Assembly: GCA_036873755.1 (NCBI GenBank) | Contig: JAVTVY010018791.1 | Location: forward strand, 17,882 to 81,881 | DNA from: Hanleya hanleyi | Taxonomy: Eukaryota; Mollusca; Polyplacophora; Lepidopleurida; Hanleyidae | Direction of reading: 5' to 3' | DNA length: 64,000 nucleotides | Shown here: in pieces, positions 23,173 through 36,141 of the stretch | Layout: each line of letters opens with the position of its first letter | How positions within the stretch are numbered: the stretch's first letter is position 1 | Notes under the pieces: model-generated | Database searches by the model: none | What the model was told of the DNA's origin: nothing | Seen by the model: only the letters and a program-made list of their open reading frames with translations | Translations under genes and position numbers: made by a program

Positions 23173-24236
23173 CTAGAAGAAGTACATAGCCAAATGACAC
23201 ATTCACAGCGCCGCAGATATAATACTTGAGAAAATAATAATAATGATTCATAAATCACTGCGTGGTGATATTTGTCTCCTAATCAAATAAGAATAAACGT
23301 TGTGGACATTAACTTTGATATGAGAACGATGCGGGGTCGCCATATTAGATTTATCATAGTGTACTAATAATTCGAAAACAGGAAGTCAACAATAAAAACG
23401 TATATATGAAACGTATAAGATGTAATTGTCAAAAAAAGTTCATAATATTGTTGTTCTACAATTCTACACAGTGAACGTTTGTTGTAAATTTTCGACTAGT
23501 TTTTAGTGCTGCTACGTTCACAATATTGCTTTACACTCTACATTTTACAGTAAATTTCTGATAACTTTTCGGCATTAAAACTACAGTAAATTACTGCGAA
23601 ATTGACGGCAAAACTGTACAGTGTAAAGCAACACAGCCTATAGACCGAGAATCTTCTTCGAATGGGCACCTAGTTTTGAAGGAATTTAATTTCGTTTCTC
23701 AGTAATCATACCCCAAAAAGAGGGACTGCTTTGTGTCACGCTCGGTTGGCTAGGAGGAATATTCACTATTATTTCGCACTGATGCAATGATGCCATTTTT
23801 TTTTCAAAACTGGTTTGAAGTTGAACAAAGAGGATTAATCCTGACTTTTTGCGCGATCGGCTGTAAGCTGACAATATTGCTTGAAAACAAGTCTATTGGT
23901 TCAATATGACTGGGTTATCTCCCCTTAATCTGGCAGTAATTTTTTAACATGGTAACGAATCCTCGCTTAAGCAGAATACATCATTGGGCAGACTCATCAG
24001 ATGTTGATTAGCTCATTCGCCACTGTCTTGTATTAGAGAACCTCGGTCAAATCTTTCGTCAACTTTTAGAGTCGAGTAACTAGTGCTTTGTTTGTAAAAG
24101 AATCGATTTTGATCTGATTGTTTTGAGGAAACTGGAATAAAACATTTCGATCAATCGCATTTAACATTTCTACTAGCAACACAAGAAAGACATTGGATAA
24201 ACCTGCTGATACGCATGCGTAAACTGGTTCTCTCAC

Positions 24237-24408
24237 CTTTTCTCATCTCTTCGTTTTCTCCATATTAAGACCAGGATGATTGCAATTAATGCGGCAAATA
24301 TGAGACCGCCAACAACAGCTATAACAATAACTTCAGCTTCACTTCGACTAGGCGGGTTGCTAGGAGTTGCTTCTATTTCTCTCGACTGGGGTGTAGTTAG
24401 TTTTGGTC
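24237..24408 (-). CDS. Receptor transmembrane exon
   Basis: 172 bp exon with acceptor tatgtttcag|ga and donor gaaaag|gtgaga. It enters in phase 1 and leaves in phase 2. It encodes a Thr/Ser/Pro-rich stalk (PKLTTPQSREIEATPSNPPS), one membrane helix (VIVIAVVGGLIFAALIAIIL) and a basic stop-transfer sequence WRKRRDEKR, which is the signature of a type I single-pass receptor. Phase agrees with the exon at 23055-23172. The upstream ectodomain exon must end in phase 1; the CBM14 exon at 45922-46164 does, but the link is not proven. Confidence 0.75.
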
Positions 24409-24517
24409 CTGAAACATAATCATACCCAGATTTTCGGATAAATTTAATGATTATCCGGTGAAATGTTTCAAATTTACACCGTTCCTTCCGCAAGCAAAAT
24501 AAATGGATAAGAGTAAT

Positions 24518-24840
24518 GGCCTAACCGAAAATGCCGGGGTTTTTGTGGCTACAAAATGTGGCTACAAGAACAAATCATGTTTTTATCGAGTGCAGTGCAC
24601 ATGCCAAGGTAAGTTCCTGTTTTGAACTGAACGGCCGCGAGTATTTCACTTTTCTGTTCATACGATGATTTTCGATATTTGTAAAAAAAAAAGTTTGATG
24701 TGGCTATAATTGTGGCCTTTCAAATTATTTTGTCGACTTTTTCAGCCGCTCATTAAGACAATGAAATGTTTTCAATTAAATGTAGCTACAGTCGCTATAG
24801 AGAGTGTAGCCACAAAAACCCCGGCATTTGCGGTTAGGCC
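24518..24840. mobile_element. MITE, 323 bp, with ~38 bp terminal inverted repeats
   Basis: Ends ggcctaaccgaaaatgccgg and its inverted partner ccggcatttgcggttaggcc, both continuing into ggtttttgtggctaca. It is flanked by agagtaat and agagttaat, an almost perfect 8-9 bp target duplication. No coding content. It lies 110 bp upstream of the receptor transmembrane exon, in its intron. Confidence 0.85.
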
Positions 24841-24849
24841 AGAGTTAAT

Positions 24850-26051
24850 TATTTACGGAGTGGACCTCGATTGATAACGCCTCCCCCCCCCCATAACGAC
24901 CCCATGGAAACACGAACATTGGACACCTAGTACAGATGAACAGTACCTTCCACAAGGGATGAACCAAGTAAATCTCGTTCACTGCCAGTAAACCCATTGT
25001 CTGAAATGCCTGATACATCTTAGCATTCTTATCCAAAATTTGTTTTGTATTCGTGAGTATTCGAGAGTATATAAGTATAGCAATTCAATATAAAATTGAC
25101 GTATCCTCCTCGAAAACTGACTCCTTATGCCACGCCCACGAAAGTGTCTTTCCGTGTCTACCTATTTCGAAAAAGAGCCTCATATGGCCAAAAATGCACA
25201 AAGTTTCCCTAGATGAATTCTTAAAATCAGAAAAATAGGTGTCAAGTATTGACATGTCTGTATACATGTGAAGCAGCGAGAAGCGAAACGGAATCATCGA
25301 TGTTCAATCAGGACATTGATTGAAATTGCAGTTTAAGGGCCGCTTCCCGTACGGATTTCGCAGCCCATCAACTCAATGTTTTATTTTAATTACACGTTAC
25401 ATTTCTTAGTTTGTTAAAGATGTTTACAAGCGCTGTATTATCAAATAAACAAATAAATAAGTAAATAAATATATAAATAAATAAATAAGTAAATAATAAT
25501 AAATGGACGGATGGAGATATAAATAGAATAGAAGAATTGTCTATGTACAGGTAATCAGGACCTTGCATCAAACAACGAAATATAGTCATGTGACATAAAA
25601 CAAGTTCTCATTGATTGGCTGAAATTGACATACAATGGCCTGGTAAGCTCGTATTCATCAAAAACCGCTACACCTACACTCCATGCGTAAAGTGGGAAAT
25701 GCTGGCATTATGTGCAACCTTGACGTGGTGATACATGTATTGTACAGAATGGGTTTTTCCGGATTTCCGTGATGTTTACCATGCATATAATGGCAGTGCA
25801 TGTCATTCAAACAACAGAGTAGGGAGTTAGGTCAAGAAAAGCTAAAGTCAAAAGCGACGAGATCGTTACCGAGCTCGCCCCAACTCATCAGCGAAGCCGA
25901 CAGACGAAAACAACATCCGCGCACGTTACCATGGGAATCGTGATATGCGCAGCCTTGATTGGTCAATTTCTGCCGCATTATGCGCATAGTCGACCGTACT
26001 CGACACGATCTCGGGTAATGTAGAACATTAGTACCTCGTAACGCACCGCTA
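24850..26051. other. No gene recognised; A-rich microsatellite
   Basis: An imperfect (aaat)n microsatellite at about 25440-25505 and a short C10 run near 24884. No exon with convincing splice sites was recognised. Confidence 0.45.
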
Positions 26052-26809
26052 GGAATCCATATTGGTATCCATGTTGAAAGCATAGTATCAGCCGAAACTC
26101 CGAACAGCGCATGTCAGCTGTATAATTTTCGTTACAATGGAGATCAGCTCGAAAAGAAAAACCAGGAGAAACATCTCAAATTAGAAGAGATCCTCCGCGG
26201 GTAGAATCAAGGGAATATCCATTTCATTTGGATATATATTTTATCTCCTGATAATGAAGAATTACAACAGGGACTATGTGAGCGGAAATACATCCAAAAA
26301 TGTGATGTGCCTCAGGTGCGGAGGATCACGGTTTACAGCTGAGAGCTCTAAAATCCTTACACCATTAATACGCGAGGTATTATGACTTCGACAGAATAGT
26401 CGCGAATGAGTCGACCGGTCTCAGTATACCCATTCGCGACCGCTCGGCCGATTCCGTCGAAGTCATCTAACCTCGCGCATTATTGGTGTAGGGATTTTAC
26501 AGCTCTCAGTTGTAAACCGTGGTCCGCCGCACGTGAAGCACACCACATACTATAATAGGATATATTTCCGCTCACATAGTTCTCGTTGTAGCCTCCCTTA
26601 TCAGGAGATAAAATTTATATCTAAATGAATTGAATATTCCCTTGAGTCTACCTACAGAGGATCTAGTCTAATTTGAGGTGTTTCTCCTGACTTTTCGTCT
26701 CAAGCCGATCTCCATGGCAACGGAAGTCCTACGGCTGGCATGCGCTGCTCGGAGTTTCTGCGTAATACTGTGTCTGCATAGAGTTTAAACATGGACGCCA
26801 ATACGAATT
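26052..26809. mobile_element. Large foldback element (~760 bp)
   Basis: Almost the whole segment is an inverted repeat centred near 26425. Matching pairs include the block tatctcctgataatgaag with its partner cttatcaggagataaaa, ttatgacttcgacagaa with ttccgtcgaagtcatc, and tccatgttgaaagc near the outer left with gtttaaacatgga at the outer right. Arms are ~370 bp with many mismatches, so this is an old non-autonomous foldback transposon. No target duplication could be fixed. Confidence 0.8.
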
Positions 26810-28689
26810 TCTACCAGTGATGGCGAGATCAGAATAGCCGACATATAATACGAGCTTTTGTCCAGTGCAATATTCCGTGTACTACAGGGACTGTCGAGTA
26901 TCGTGTATCGAATGGCACAAACATGCTTGTATCAGAGCGAATAACGCTACATGCATATGGCCCGTGGACATCTTGGATGAAAGCCTGTGCGATTTGGGGG
27001 TGTATTGCAGCCAATACTCCTTATTGGGCTAGGGGGCTGGAAAGTCCCACTATATATCTTGGGGTCAAGCTCTACTAGAAAATGTAAAAACAAAAATAAA
27101 TCAGTAAATGCGAGATGGCTGATCTGATTACGTTACAGTGACGTCTTGTTCGAAAAAAATGCATTTATTGGTCGATTTTTCGGCCAGATTTTTTAGAAAA
27201 AAAATAATACTATATTATCTCAGAGGTAATACATAATCAATTAGCAAATAATTAGCTGATGTGAAATAAAATAATTTTGTGTACATTTATGAGTAACTTG
27301 AAAAGGCAAAACAAAATGAAGAAAAACGATGTCACACGCTCATAGTCGCCACTGTACATTATGCTATAAAGTCACGGAGTCAGCTCTCAATTTTTCATTC
27401 TCGGAGACGATATAGAAAGTTTGACAAGGGGCTCGCAATGCCACTCTCTCCCCTCTTCACAATCTCCCCATGCATGGTAAGTTTTTAGCGAGAATTTTTA
27501 GTAAGGAAAACCCAACTAAAACATACTACTGTGAATGCCACTTCTACTTCCGGATATCGAAGACGCAGGCGTTTTGGTGGCGTTCCTCGAAACAGTCAAA
27601 AGTGGCATTGTCGTCCTTCGCCTGGTCGTTTGCTTCGTTGCCCCTTCTGTTGCTGAGCCTGTAATGAAAGGGAAGAATTTAAAAAATATATATATATAAA
27701 TCCTGTCGTTCCCTAGCGACACGCACATGTGCGGATCATCAAGTGTCTTTGCTTGTATCCACTGAGCGTCATATGGGTAATGCATCAACAGCTGAAAACA
27801 CGGTTTCGATCCCTCCTTTGCCTGTGTTTCTCTGTGACCCATCGTAAAGGGGTTAGATATTGATTGGGAAAGAAATGCTTGAGATGAAATGCATCGACGG
27901 AAGAAGACCGGGTTAATCCACGAGAGGAATTCAACCATTTCAATTGAAAGAATATCTGTGTACTTTAGAAAATTAACATGCTTTACGATCTTTACAAAAA
28001 CTATTTGGAAAACGCCCCAAATCCTTCAGCGCCCTTCTATACGCCTCCCTAACATCAGCGCTTGTCCTTGTGCCTATGAAGCTGCAACTCACCACACTAT
28101 ATACTTAGGTCAGGCTACAACAAGTCACCATGTAAAACAATTCGAGATGGTTGCTCTAATGATGTCACAGCGACGTAATATTCCTAAGAGTTATTTCCAG
28201 CCAATTGTCGATTTTTTTTGATTTTTTTTTTTACTGTCATATTCTTTTGACAATACACTGGACAGTAACCCACGTATACATTTTCCATCCAGAATAACAT
28301 TTTAAGAATGCGTAGGATTGCTGCGTTCTCTTTATATCGATCAACTGTGCAGCTGACTCGGTTGATACCAAGTTTAGAAAGTACGTCGGTTATGAATATT
28401 TATACCTTTCGCGGGCTTGGGACTTCAGTGCCCTCTATCGGTGTCAAAAGTACCAACGTAGTTTGGAATGTTTAGGACAGCTTACCATCGAACTTGACAA
28501 TCGCAAGTTAGCTAAATATGAACAATCAGTGTCAAAAAATATTATTTCAATCATATAGAATTAATGAAAATCTGCGAAAGTTACTCCAAAATTAAATGGA
28601 AACTGCTTCGTGAGTAGAGAGTCTCACTTTCGAATTCTCATCAAACATGGCGGTCAACCAACAAATCTTCCGCCAAATACTGTACACTA
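26810..28689. other. No gene recognised
   Basis: ORFs up to 140 codons on either strand (for example 27516-27938) lack recognisable domains, and the opposite strand is open to a similar degree. Nothing supports a gene. Confidence 0.45.
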
Positions 28690-31357
28690 ATCAATGTGAA
28701 TTCATTAAAGGTGAGCAAATGTAACGATAACAACTGGCTTAAATATGCCACTACAGTTGAATACGATGATAATAGAATTATGGGTATTCGACTGGAATCT
28801 GCTAGCTCTAAGATGCTTATCATATGTATATATATGCCCGCTGATTGTCCTGATAACGTTGATATTTTTTTCGACTATTTGGGCAAAATAAGAGCCATTC
28901 TTGACGAATGTGACATTCCGAATGTGATGGTCATAGGTGATTGGAATACTAATCCATCTGCCCTATTCGGAAATGAATTAGTTAGGTTCTGTGAAAATTG
29001 TAACCTGAAACTTGCTGATTTTGAACGCCTTCCTTCATCGACCTTCACATACGTGAGTGAGGCTCATCTCGCTACTTCTTGGCTTGACCATTGTGTTTGT
29101 TCTGACCATGTTAGTAAATCCATAACGTCGATGACTGTACATTATAATTTTGTTAGTTTTGATCATCGTCCACTTTCTGTGACGATTGAATGGCAATCAT
29201 TGCCCGACCTTGTTGAAGAAGAAGGCATGTCTGATTATTTTTTCACTGATTGGAATAATGTCTCTGAAGAAAAAATTAACTGTTATAAATTAGCTACTGA
29301 ATGTAACTTAAGTCGTATTTTCGTGCCGTCTAGTGCACTCTTATGCAGAGAACATGAGTGTAAGAATCACGGTGACTCACTTAGCCAATATTACAATGAC
29401 ATCGTTACCGCACTGTGTACTGCCGGTAATGATACCTTAGCCGAGCGTAAAACTCGCGGTAATTATGTGGTACCTGGTTGGAATGACCATGTCAATGATT
29501 TACACGCTCATGCATGTGTTGCCTTCGTACTTTGGAAAGAGCATGGCAGTCCCCGTAGCGGCTATGTTGCCGATTATATGCAACGCACCAGGCGTCAATT
29601 TAAATATGCGCTGAGAGTATGTAAGAAAAACGAAGAGTCTTTGCGCGCTGACAAAATGGCCGAAGCATATTCTTGTTATAACACTGACGATTTATGGAAA
29701 GAGGTCAAAACTGTTAATTCCAAACGTATGTCATTGCCATGTAATATTGATGCTGTCGAGGGTGAAGTGAACATTGCTAATATGTGGAGAAGTAAGTTTT
29801 ACTCTCTCCTTAACTCTGCCTGCACTCTTGAGCATAAAGATAAGGTGTTGAATGTTCTCTCTGATAGTAAACCATGTGAAAACGTGACATCTGTGGATGT
29901 CATTGTTGAGAATGTAAATAAGTTAAAAACTTGTAAAGCGACAGGTCCCGACGGACTCCGCGCTGAACATTTACAGCATGCATCGCCTGTTCTGATGCAC
30001 CATCTTTCATTGTGTATAAATGCTTTTTTCTCACATGGTTATCTTCCCCAGGAACTGACATATGTTGTCATAAATCCTATTGTGAAAAACAAATCTGGTG
30101 ACATCACTAGTTCTGACAACTATAGACCCATAGCTATAGCCACTGTGATATCTAAATTAATTGAAAATGTCATTCTTGGTAAATGTCAAGATGCTTTGAT
30201 CACCACTGACTATCAGTTTGGTTTTAAACCTAAACGGTCCACGGATCAGTGTATTTATGTCCTCAAAGAGGTTACTAATTTTTACTTTACGCAAGGTAGT
30301 CCGGTTTACATGTGTTTTCTTGACGCTACCAAGGCTTTCGACAGGGTTAACTAGTGGACGCTTTTAAACAAACTTATTCAACGTGGTGTTCCGCTTTACA
30401 TTGTAAATTTTCTACATGTATGGTTCAAAACCCAGCAATTTGTTGTCAAATGGGGATCCGGTTATTCAGATGTCTTTGGGGCCTCCAATGGTGTGCGGCA
30501 AGGCGGGCTACTCTCTCCGTTGCTATTTTCTGTTTATATCCACGATGTTGATGTGGCACTCACTGATGCTAAAGTGGGTTGCAATATTGGTGGTATATTC
30601 ATAAACCACATTATCTATGCTGACGATATATGTCTTATCTGCCCCTCGGCTAAAGCTCTACAATCACTTCTTAGTGTATGTGAAACTTACTCTGCTTCCC
30701 ATGACGTTGTTTTAATCCTAAGAAAAGTGTATGCATTGTCGCTAAACCCAAACTGTACAAGGATTTCAACCCTCCTCCGTTACACTTATGTGGAATTCAA
30801 CTCAATTTTGTTCATTTCTTTACATACCTTGGTCATATCATCACCGATAATCTGTCTGACGACAAAGATATTGACTCCCAGAAACGCAAACTGTGTATTA
30901 GAGCTAATGTCCTCCTTAGAAAATTCCATGCATGTACTGAGTTTGTCAAGAAATGTTTATTTCGTGCCTATTGTTGCAACATTTACTGTTGTCAGCTATG
31001 GTGTCTGCACAGTAAGAAGACCATGAATAGCATCAGAGTAACGTACAACAATTCATTTCGCTGGTTGATGTGTTATAGACGCGATTGTAGTGCTAGTTTT
31101 ATGTTTGGGATTAATAATATTCCCTCATTTGGGGAACTTATACGCAAGTCGGTCTATGGCTTTACGAGTCGCTTGTATAGCTCTGATAATATACTGCTTA
31201 CTTGTCTGCAAATGTCTGATGTAAAGTCGCTATCGAAGCTAGAAGCCAACTGGCTTCATATTCTACATTAACCGCACCCATCTACCACTTCTCACTGTTC
31301 TTTATGTAATGCTATGGACTATCAGTCTGAAATAAAATGATTATTATTATATTATTA
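28690..31357 (+). mobile_element. APE-type non-LTR retrotransposon, 5'-truncated
   Basis: The first ~200 codons are the back half of an apurinic-type endonuclease: VMVIGDWNTN, then a SWLDHCVCSDH box and FDHRPLSV. The reverse transcriptase follows with ATGPDGLRAEHL, NYRPIAIATVISKLIE, FLDATKAFDRVN, VRQGGLLSPLLF and the catalytic IIYADDICL. The frame is open except for one TAG just after FDRVN (30352-30354) and one lost base near 30710, after which frame 3 carries the C-terminus to a stop at 31271. The 3' end has aataaa and an (att)n tail. The missing N-terminal endonuclease shows 5' truncation. Probably the CR1/Jockey group, not resolved further. Few lesions point to a young copy. Confidence 0.9.
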
Positions 31358-31559
31358 AGAAGAAGAACAAGTATTTAATGGAAACTGGTAAGGGAGATCG
31401 ATGTGAATGACATATTATCTTGTAAAACATAACAAAAGTTGTAAGTCAATTAACGCAGACATCCAGAGTACAGGTCACACGATCTCAACGTTCAACTGTG
31501 ACAAACAATAATAGCCTGAACTGTCCCATTTCCACAGTATTGAGCCTAGTGAAGGATGG

Positions 31560-31757
31560 CGTAACGTCAAATGTAGCCAGACGTAGGGCGGTGCCAACTT
31601 TGCGTAACGTCAAAAATAAACCAAAACCACCCGGATGCCGTTGCGCATAGAAACGTTTATTACACGCTTGCTGACAACAGATGTATCGTTGATACTTGAG
31701 GAGAAAATGGGTCGATATATGCGCTGCTTTCGTCAATGGAAACAGGAAATTAACCTT
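31560..31757 (+). repeat. Copy of the 5' region of the orphan gene at 34.5 kb
   Basis: About 190 bp is similar to 34449-34620. Shared blocks include tagaaacgtt, acgcttgctga, aaaatgggtcgat and tggaaacaggaaat. It includes a Met codon at 31707 and ~14 codons (MGRYMRCFRQWKQE against MGRFMRRFRHWKQE), but the frame then leads into unrelated sequence and stops at 31851. Confidence 0.75.
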
Positions 31758-32160
31758 TTTATTAACGTTCATAAAGTTAGACCGCGATTCGCAGTTCACA
31801 GTTCGTTATTCGATGGGACCAGCAATTATTTCTTCAGATATGGAAATCTGTAATTTTTTTATTATGAGTACTTTGAACTCCAAACTCTGCGTTGCAAGAG
31901 AGAATGTCATTCTCTTTTTCTTTGCATATTCATATCCCAAATCTGACGCCAGGCGGAGCTGCTAGGGGCGATGATATGAGTCGCTGAATGACTGGTCCCC
32001 GCGAATATCGAACTGCGAACTGCGAACCGCGCAATCTCCTGGCTTCCATTGCATATACCTTTCGTCTAAACGGCTGCAGATTTGGAGCTGTTTGTAAAAA
32101 GCGGAAATGGATCGAGGCTTGGTGAATGCGAACCGCGGTCTAACTTTATGAACGTTTTTA
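31758..32160. repeat. Inverted repeat, ~400 bp
   Basis: aacgttcataaagttagacc near 31765 is answered by ggtctaactttatgaacgtt near 32140. Nearby blocks (gttcgcagttcac, cgaactgcgaac) are also partly inverted. Probably an old MITE. Just beyond it are two repeats of cttactgtgacgttatgcaa type (32165-32285). Confidence 0.6.
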
Positions 32161-32289
32161 TTACAACGTCGTACTGTGACGTTATGCAACAAACGGACTG
32201 ACATATCCATTATAGCCTCGTGTACTGTAACGTTACGGAACCATCGGATTTCCATTAAAACGTCTTACTGTGACGTTATGCAACAATCG

Positions 32290-33514
32290 ATGACGTTACG
32301 GACGGACAGGGATGCACAGACGGACGGCTCCATTTATAATATAGATTAAATCAATTGGATAAAACACGGGAGTGTGCTAGAATTTCTGATGATCGTTTCA
32401 GATCTTGTCCCAACCTAGGAAGATCCGAGATATGTTTAAACACAGCAAACTTATGTCGCTATTCGTATTCCTGGCGCAGATCGTTGTTACATCCACATTG
32501 ATCGACTGTTTTGTTACCTGCTCAGACAGTAACCGAATTTGGAAATGCTGAGTAGGTCGGATAATCCCCGCACGTCACCAGGTCCATGACTGTTGTGTGC
32601 CGGGGATAAGAGCAGCAACATAAGCTTGGGTGTCTTTAAACATATCGCGGATCTTCCCCAGTGCTCAAGTTGGATCTTGGTCATTTAACTGCAGCAATGT
32701 GAAGTAGATTGTCGTGCTTGGGGTTAGAGTGTATATATACGTCATGTATGATAACCTGAACTATATGTAGTATCGACTTTATCTCCATATCGGAGTAGAG
32801 CAAAGACGCTTAATTTCGTGCAACCATTCGTCACATTTCTCCCATGTAAAATATACCCCTATTATTTAGCACCGTAAAATTGTGTGATTGGATTGATGTT
32901 GAAAAGTGTCCGGGTCGCAGCATTGTTAAAATGAGTCACCTATTCACATATGCCTGTGTGAAGGACTGGAGATGGCAAATATATTAAGATACTAACCTGT
33001 ACATGGACATAAGAGTGAGCGCGTTCAGCGCTATTTCGGCCATATAGCGACGACATAATTAACTACGATATGATTAGCTAGACATGTGTGACTATCTATG
33101 TACAGTCATGATATAGAGGAAATTAATCTACCCCTCATGGCAACAGACATGGTACAAACTCACGCGGCTCACCCACTTGGACATAAGGGTATTGTCATGG
33201 GGGCGTATACTCGGGCTTTCTTTTGTATTACGAGTTCAGAATCAGAATCAGAATTTATTCACCAGATAATTTACATTGGAAATAAATATTAGGTCAAAAT
33301 GTTTTGGCGGGAATAAAGCCCAACACGGGCTTGTTCTATCCCTGTTATAATTATATGACAATAATGATGGGCATGAGGGAGGTGGCGAATTAAACGGAAT
33401 ATAAACTATGACATGTAATCATATTTCTTAATAGTCATATTCGGAACATATAGGAGTGGATCAGGGAAGTATTGCACCATATATACATGCGACTCATAAA
33501 GTATAAATATTATT
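32290..33514. other. No gene recognised
   Basis: Short ORFs only, no domain, and no repeat that I can name. Confidence 0.45.
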
Positions 33515-33519
33515 CGAAA

Positions 33520-33725
33520 CATAATATATATATACACACATATATATATATATACATATACACACACACACACACGCACACGCACATACAAACAAAGTGA
33601 CAAAGTATGTTCCGTACAAATTTTGTACACATCTAAATTATATAAGGTTGGATACATTCACAGAGTGAATATACAGTAAAAAGATATATATATAGAGAGT
33701 GATATATATATATATTTATTTAAAC
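33520..33725. repeat. TA/CA microsatellites
   Basis: Imperfect (ta)n and (ca)n runs at 33520-33590 and (ta)n at 33682-33720, next to the 3' end of the minus-strand retrotransposon fragment. They may have grown from its tail. Confidence 0.85.
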
Positions 33726-34374
33726 ATATATACAATGTCCCTTTTCACCGTAGATGATCCCGTATGATTATACTGAGGTTTGAGAATTATTTAGCTAATA
33801 AGAATATTTTGATATTGCGCTTAAATAGCGATTCTGAATCGATACATTTTAATGCACTGGGAATAGAATTCCATAATTTAGGACCTTTAGCTTTGATTGT
33901 GTGTAGTGTTGCTTCATTCGTAAAATATGGCCTGTATAGATTCAAATTTACATGTCTAGTAGGGTAACAATGAACTGTGGATAACATTGTGAAGCATGAT
34001 AAAGAGTGATTAGGCAAACGGAAAGGCGAATGCACAAATCGGTGGGCGAAAGTTAATGTGAGATAATCATTGAGTTTTGTGAACGGTAGAATATTTGTTT
34101 GAGAGAAAAGGGGTTCGGTGTGAGAGAGCCTGTCACTACAAGTTATAATACGAATGATTCGTTTTTGCAGGAGCACAATAGGTGATAGATGAGAAGAATA
34201 TGTGTTAGCCCAGATTAGATTACAATATGATAGATAGGAATAAAAGAGTGAATGATACAGATTTAATAGGGTTTGTTTGTTTATACGAGTTAAGGGAGAC
34301 AATTGTCCCGAAACCATCGACTGCACTAATAATGTGTGTGCATTTCGCGAAAAATCTCGATTAGTTATCACCAT
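33725..34374 (-). mobile_element. CR1/L2-type non-LTR retrotransposon, 3' fragment
   Basis: A 195-codon minus-strand frame ending at 33787 matches the C-terminal region after the RT catalytic core in CR1/L2 elements: LLNLYHSLFYSYLSYCNLIW, then LQKRIIRIIT and, near the end, KAKGPKLWNSIPSALK, followed by a basic end. The frame is intact, but everything upstream of this region, including the YADD box, is absent. This is typical of a 5'-truncated insertion. Confidence 0.85.
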
Positions 34375-34577
34375 TCTCAGATTTCCGGAGGTCAGTCCAG
34401 ACCGGATATTCGTCTACCAAAAGTTAGCGTATGAAACGGAATAGGCTAGTCAGAATGACGACGGCGCCAACATTGCATTACGTCACAAATAGATCAAAAC
34501 ACCCGGATGACGTTCACATAGAAACGTTCACCATACGCTTGCTGATAACAAATGCATCTTTGATATCTAAGCTCAAA

Positions 34578-35875
34578 ATGGGTCGATTTATGCGCCGTTT
34601 TCGTCACTGGAAACAGGAAATGGTGAAATTCACGAGGAGAATCTTCAGGAAATGCTGTTGTTGTGGACAGATAGAGACAGAAGTCCGCCAGGGAACTGTT
34701 CCTGTGGAATTGGTTCTCGGCTTGCCGTGTTATCCCGCCTCGCCCAAGATAGAGACAAGGGTTGCTTACACGAGTACCACGTGCCTCCAGTCTTGCGAAA
34801 GAGAAGCAGGAATCCAGAAACAGATACAAGCAAAGAATGGATCTTCACCATTTTCACCTCAGACGGTGACTCCATGTGTGACGAAATGTGTTTTCTCGAA
34901 CAGTACAGACGTCCGAAGGGGAAACAATGAAGACTCAGGCATAGAGTGCAACCCTTACGTGGATATACCATCCCTTTCGTCAGATGTATACCTATTCCCT
35001 GATGCAACGCAGACTGGACTTGATGTTACATCAAGGGCAAGATATACCAGAAATTCCGCTTCTACAGAATGTCTTACGAAGTCTTACGAAGAGAACAACC
35101 AAGTGTCCGGTTACAGAAGTAACCCTGGAATAGCTCGAGACTTGCGAGAGTCGTCAAAGATCGACGGGTCTTCGTCTGCGGAAATAACGTCTTCCGACGA
35201 CTATTTAACATCAGTATCGTCCCTGGACTCTCTACTTTCGTCATCTTCTGAATCCATTGGTCGGCAGTGCGATAACTATACAGAAAAGTCCCGCTATGGA
35301 CAATCACCAACCGTTGGGACTTCGGACGATGAATCAACATCGGTTTGGTCCCAAGAAACAGGCTTGAGTTCGTCTTCTCTGACATCGGTGACGTCATTGA
35401 ACTCTTCAGAATTAGAACCCACTGACAGCTATTACGAATATGCGAAATTGAGCGATTCTCTTCTAATTGATTCTTCTGACAGCGAAGAAGACAATGAAGG
35501 ACTTATGGACTTGGAAGAGAAAATACCATCGTATAGTGGAAATAAAACACCGAGCTTAACAAAGGGGGCAATCGGTGTTTCTCATAACAGTCATGATGAT
35601 GCTGAATTTAGGCAATGGGTTCGGAAGATGTCTAAATATGTCAAAAATAAGAAGACAAAGGATGGCAATGTAGCAAATAAGGTTTGTGATAAAGACGAAA
35701 CAGATGATAACGACGACACTGACGATGAAGATGAGCTGGACGATGCTGGTAAAGGCGATGACGATGTTCACATGGAGAACCTACCTAATACGCCTGTCTC
35801 CGCCAAGAACGGACAGCGTCGACTGCCTGATGATGCAAGCTATGATGGAGATGTGGATGACGATGATGGGTAGTT
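34578..35875 (+). CDS. Intronless acidic Ser-rich orphan protein
   Basis: An uninterrupted frame of ~431 codons from the ATG at 34578 (good context, aaaATGg); the same frame is open back to 34431, so an earlier Met at 34455 is possible. N-terminus: basic MGRFMRRFRHWKQEM, then a cysteine cluster RKCCCCGQ that could be lipidated or bind metal. The middle (about residues 120-330) is Ser/Thr/Asp-rich and looks disordered, with repeated SSSS and SSLDSLLSSS runs. Next is a short basic part (WVRKMSKYVKNKKTK), and the C-terminus is very acidic (TDDNDDTDDEDELDD). There is no signal peptide or membrane helix. An aataaa lies 270 bases downstream (36142). I do not recognise the family. Its first exon region resembles a repeat (31560-31757). 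Codon use is smooth and it may be a real gene or a retrogene. Confidence 0.55.
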
Positions 35876-36141
35876 CTTGAACCACTGCATGAATATTGAC
35901 TCTTCTGAATAATTCTGACCTGAACTGTATGTAACTTATTCTGAATGAACAGTCTCAAACTTCATAACTTCATATCATAAATTTAACATACAATTATCGA
36001 TACCGGTATCCAGTTATCTCGAAGTATATTATCGACTTTGCCTCGATCATACTAACAACGGTTACGGTTGTAAATGTCACCAATTAGATACAGATTTGGA
36101 GTACGTTTCTTTCATGGATAACCCATATGATTCACATGAAA

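Noticed and set aside
34494..34829. Minus-strand ORFs opposite the orphan gene.
   Set aside because: The plus-strand frame is far longer and has better composition.
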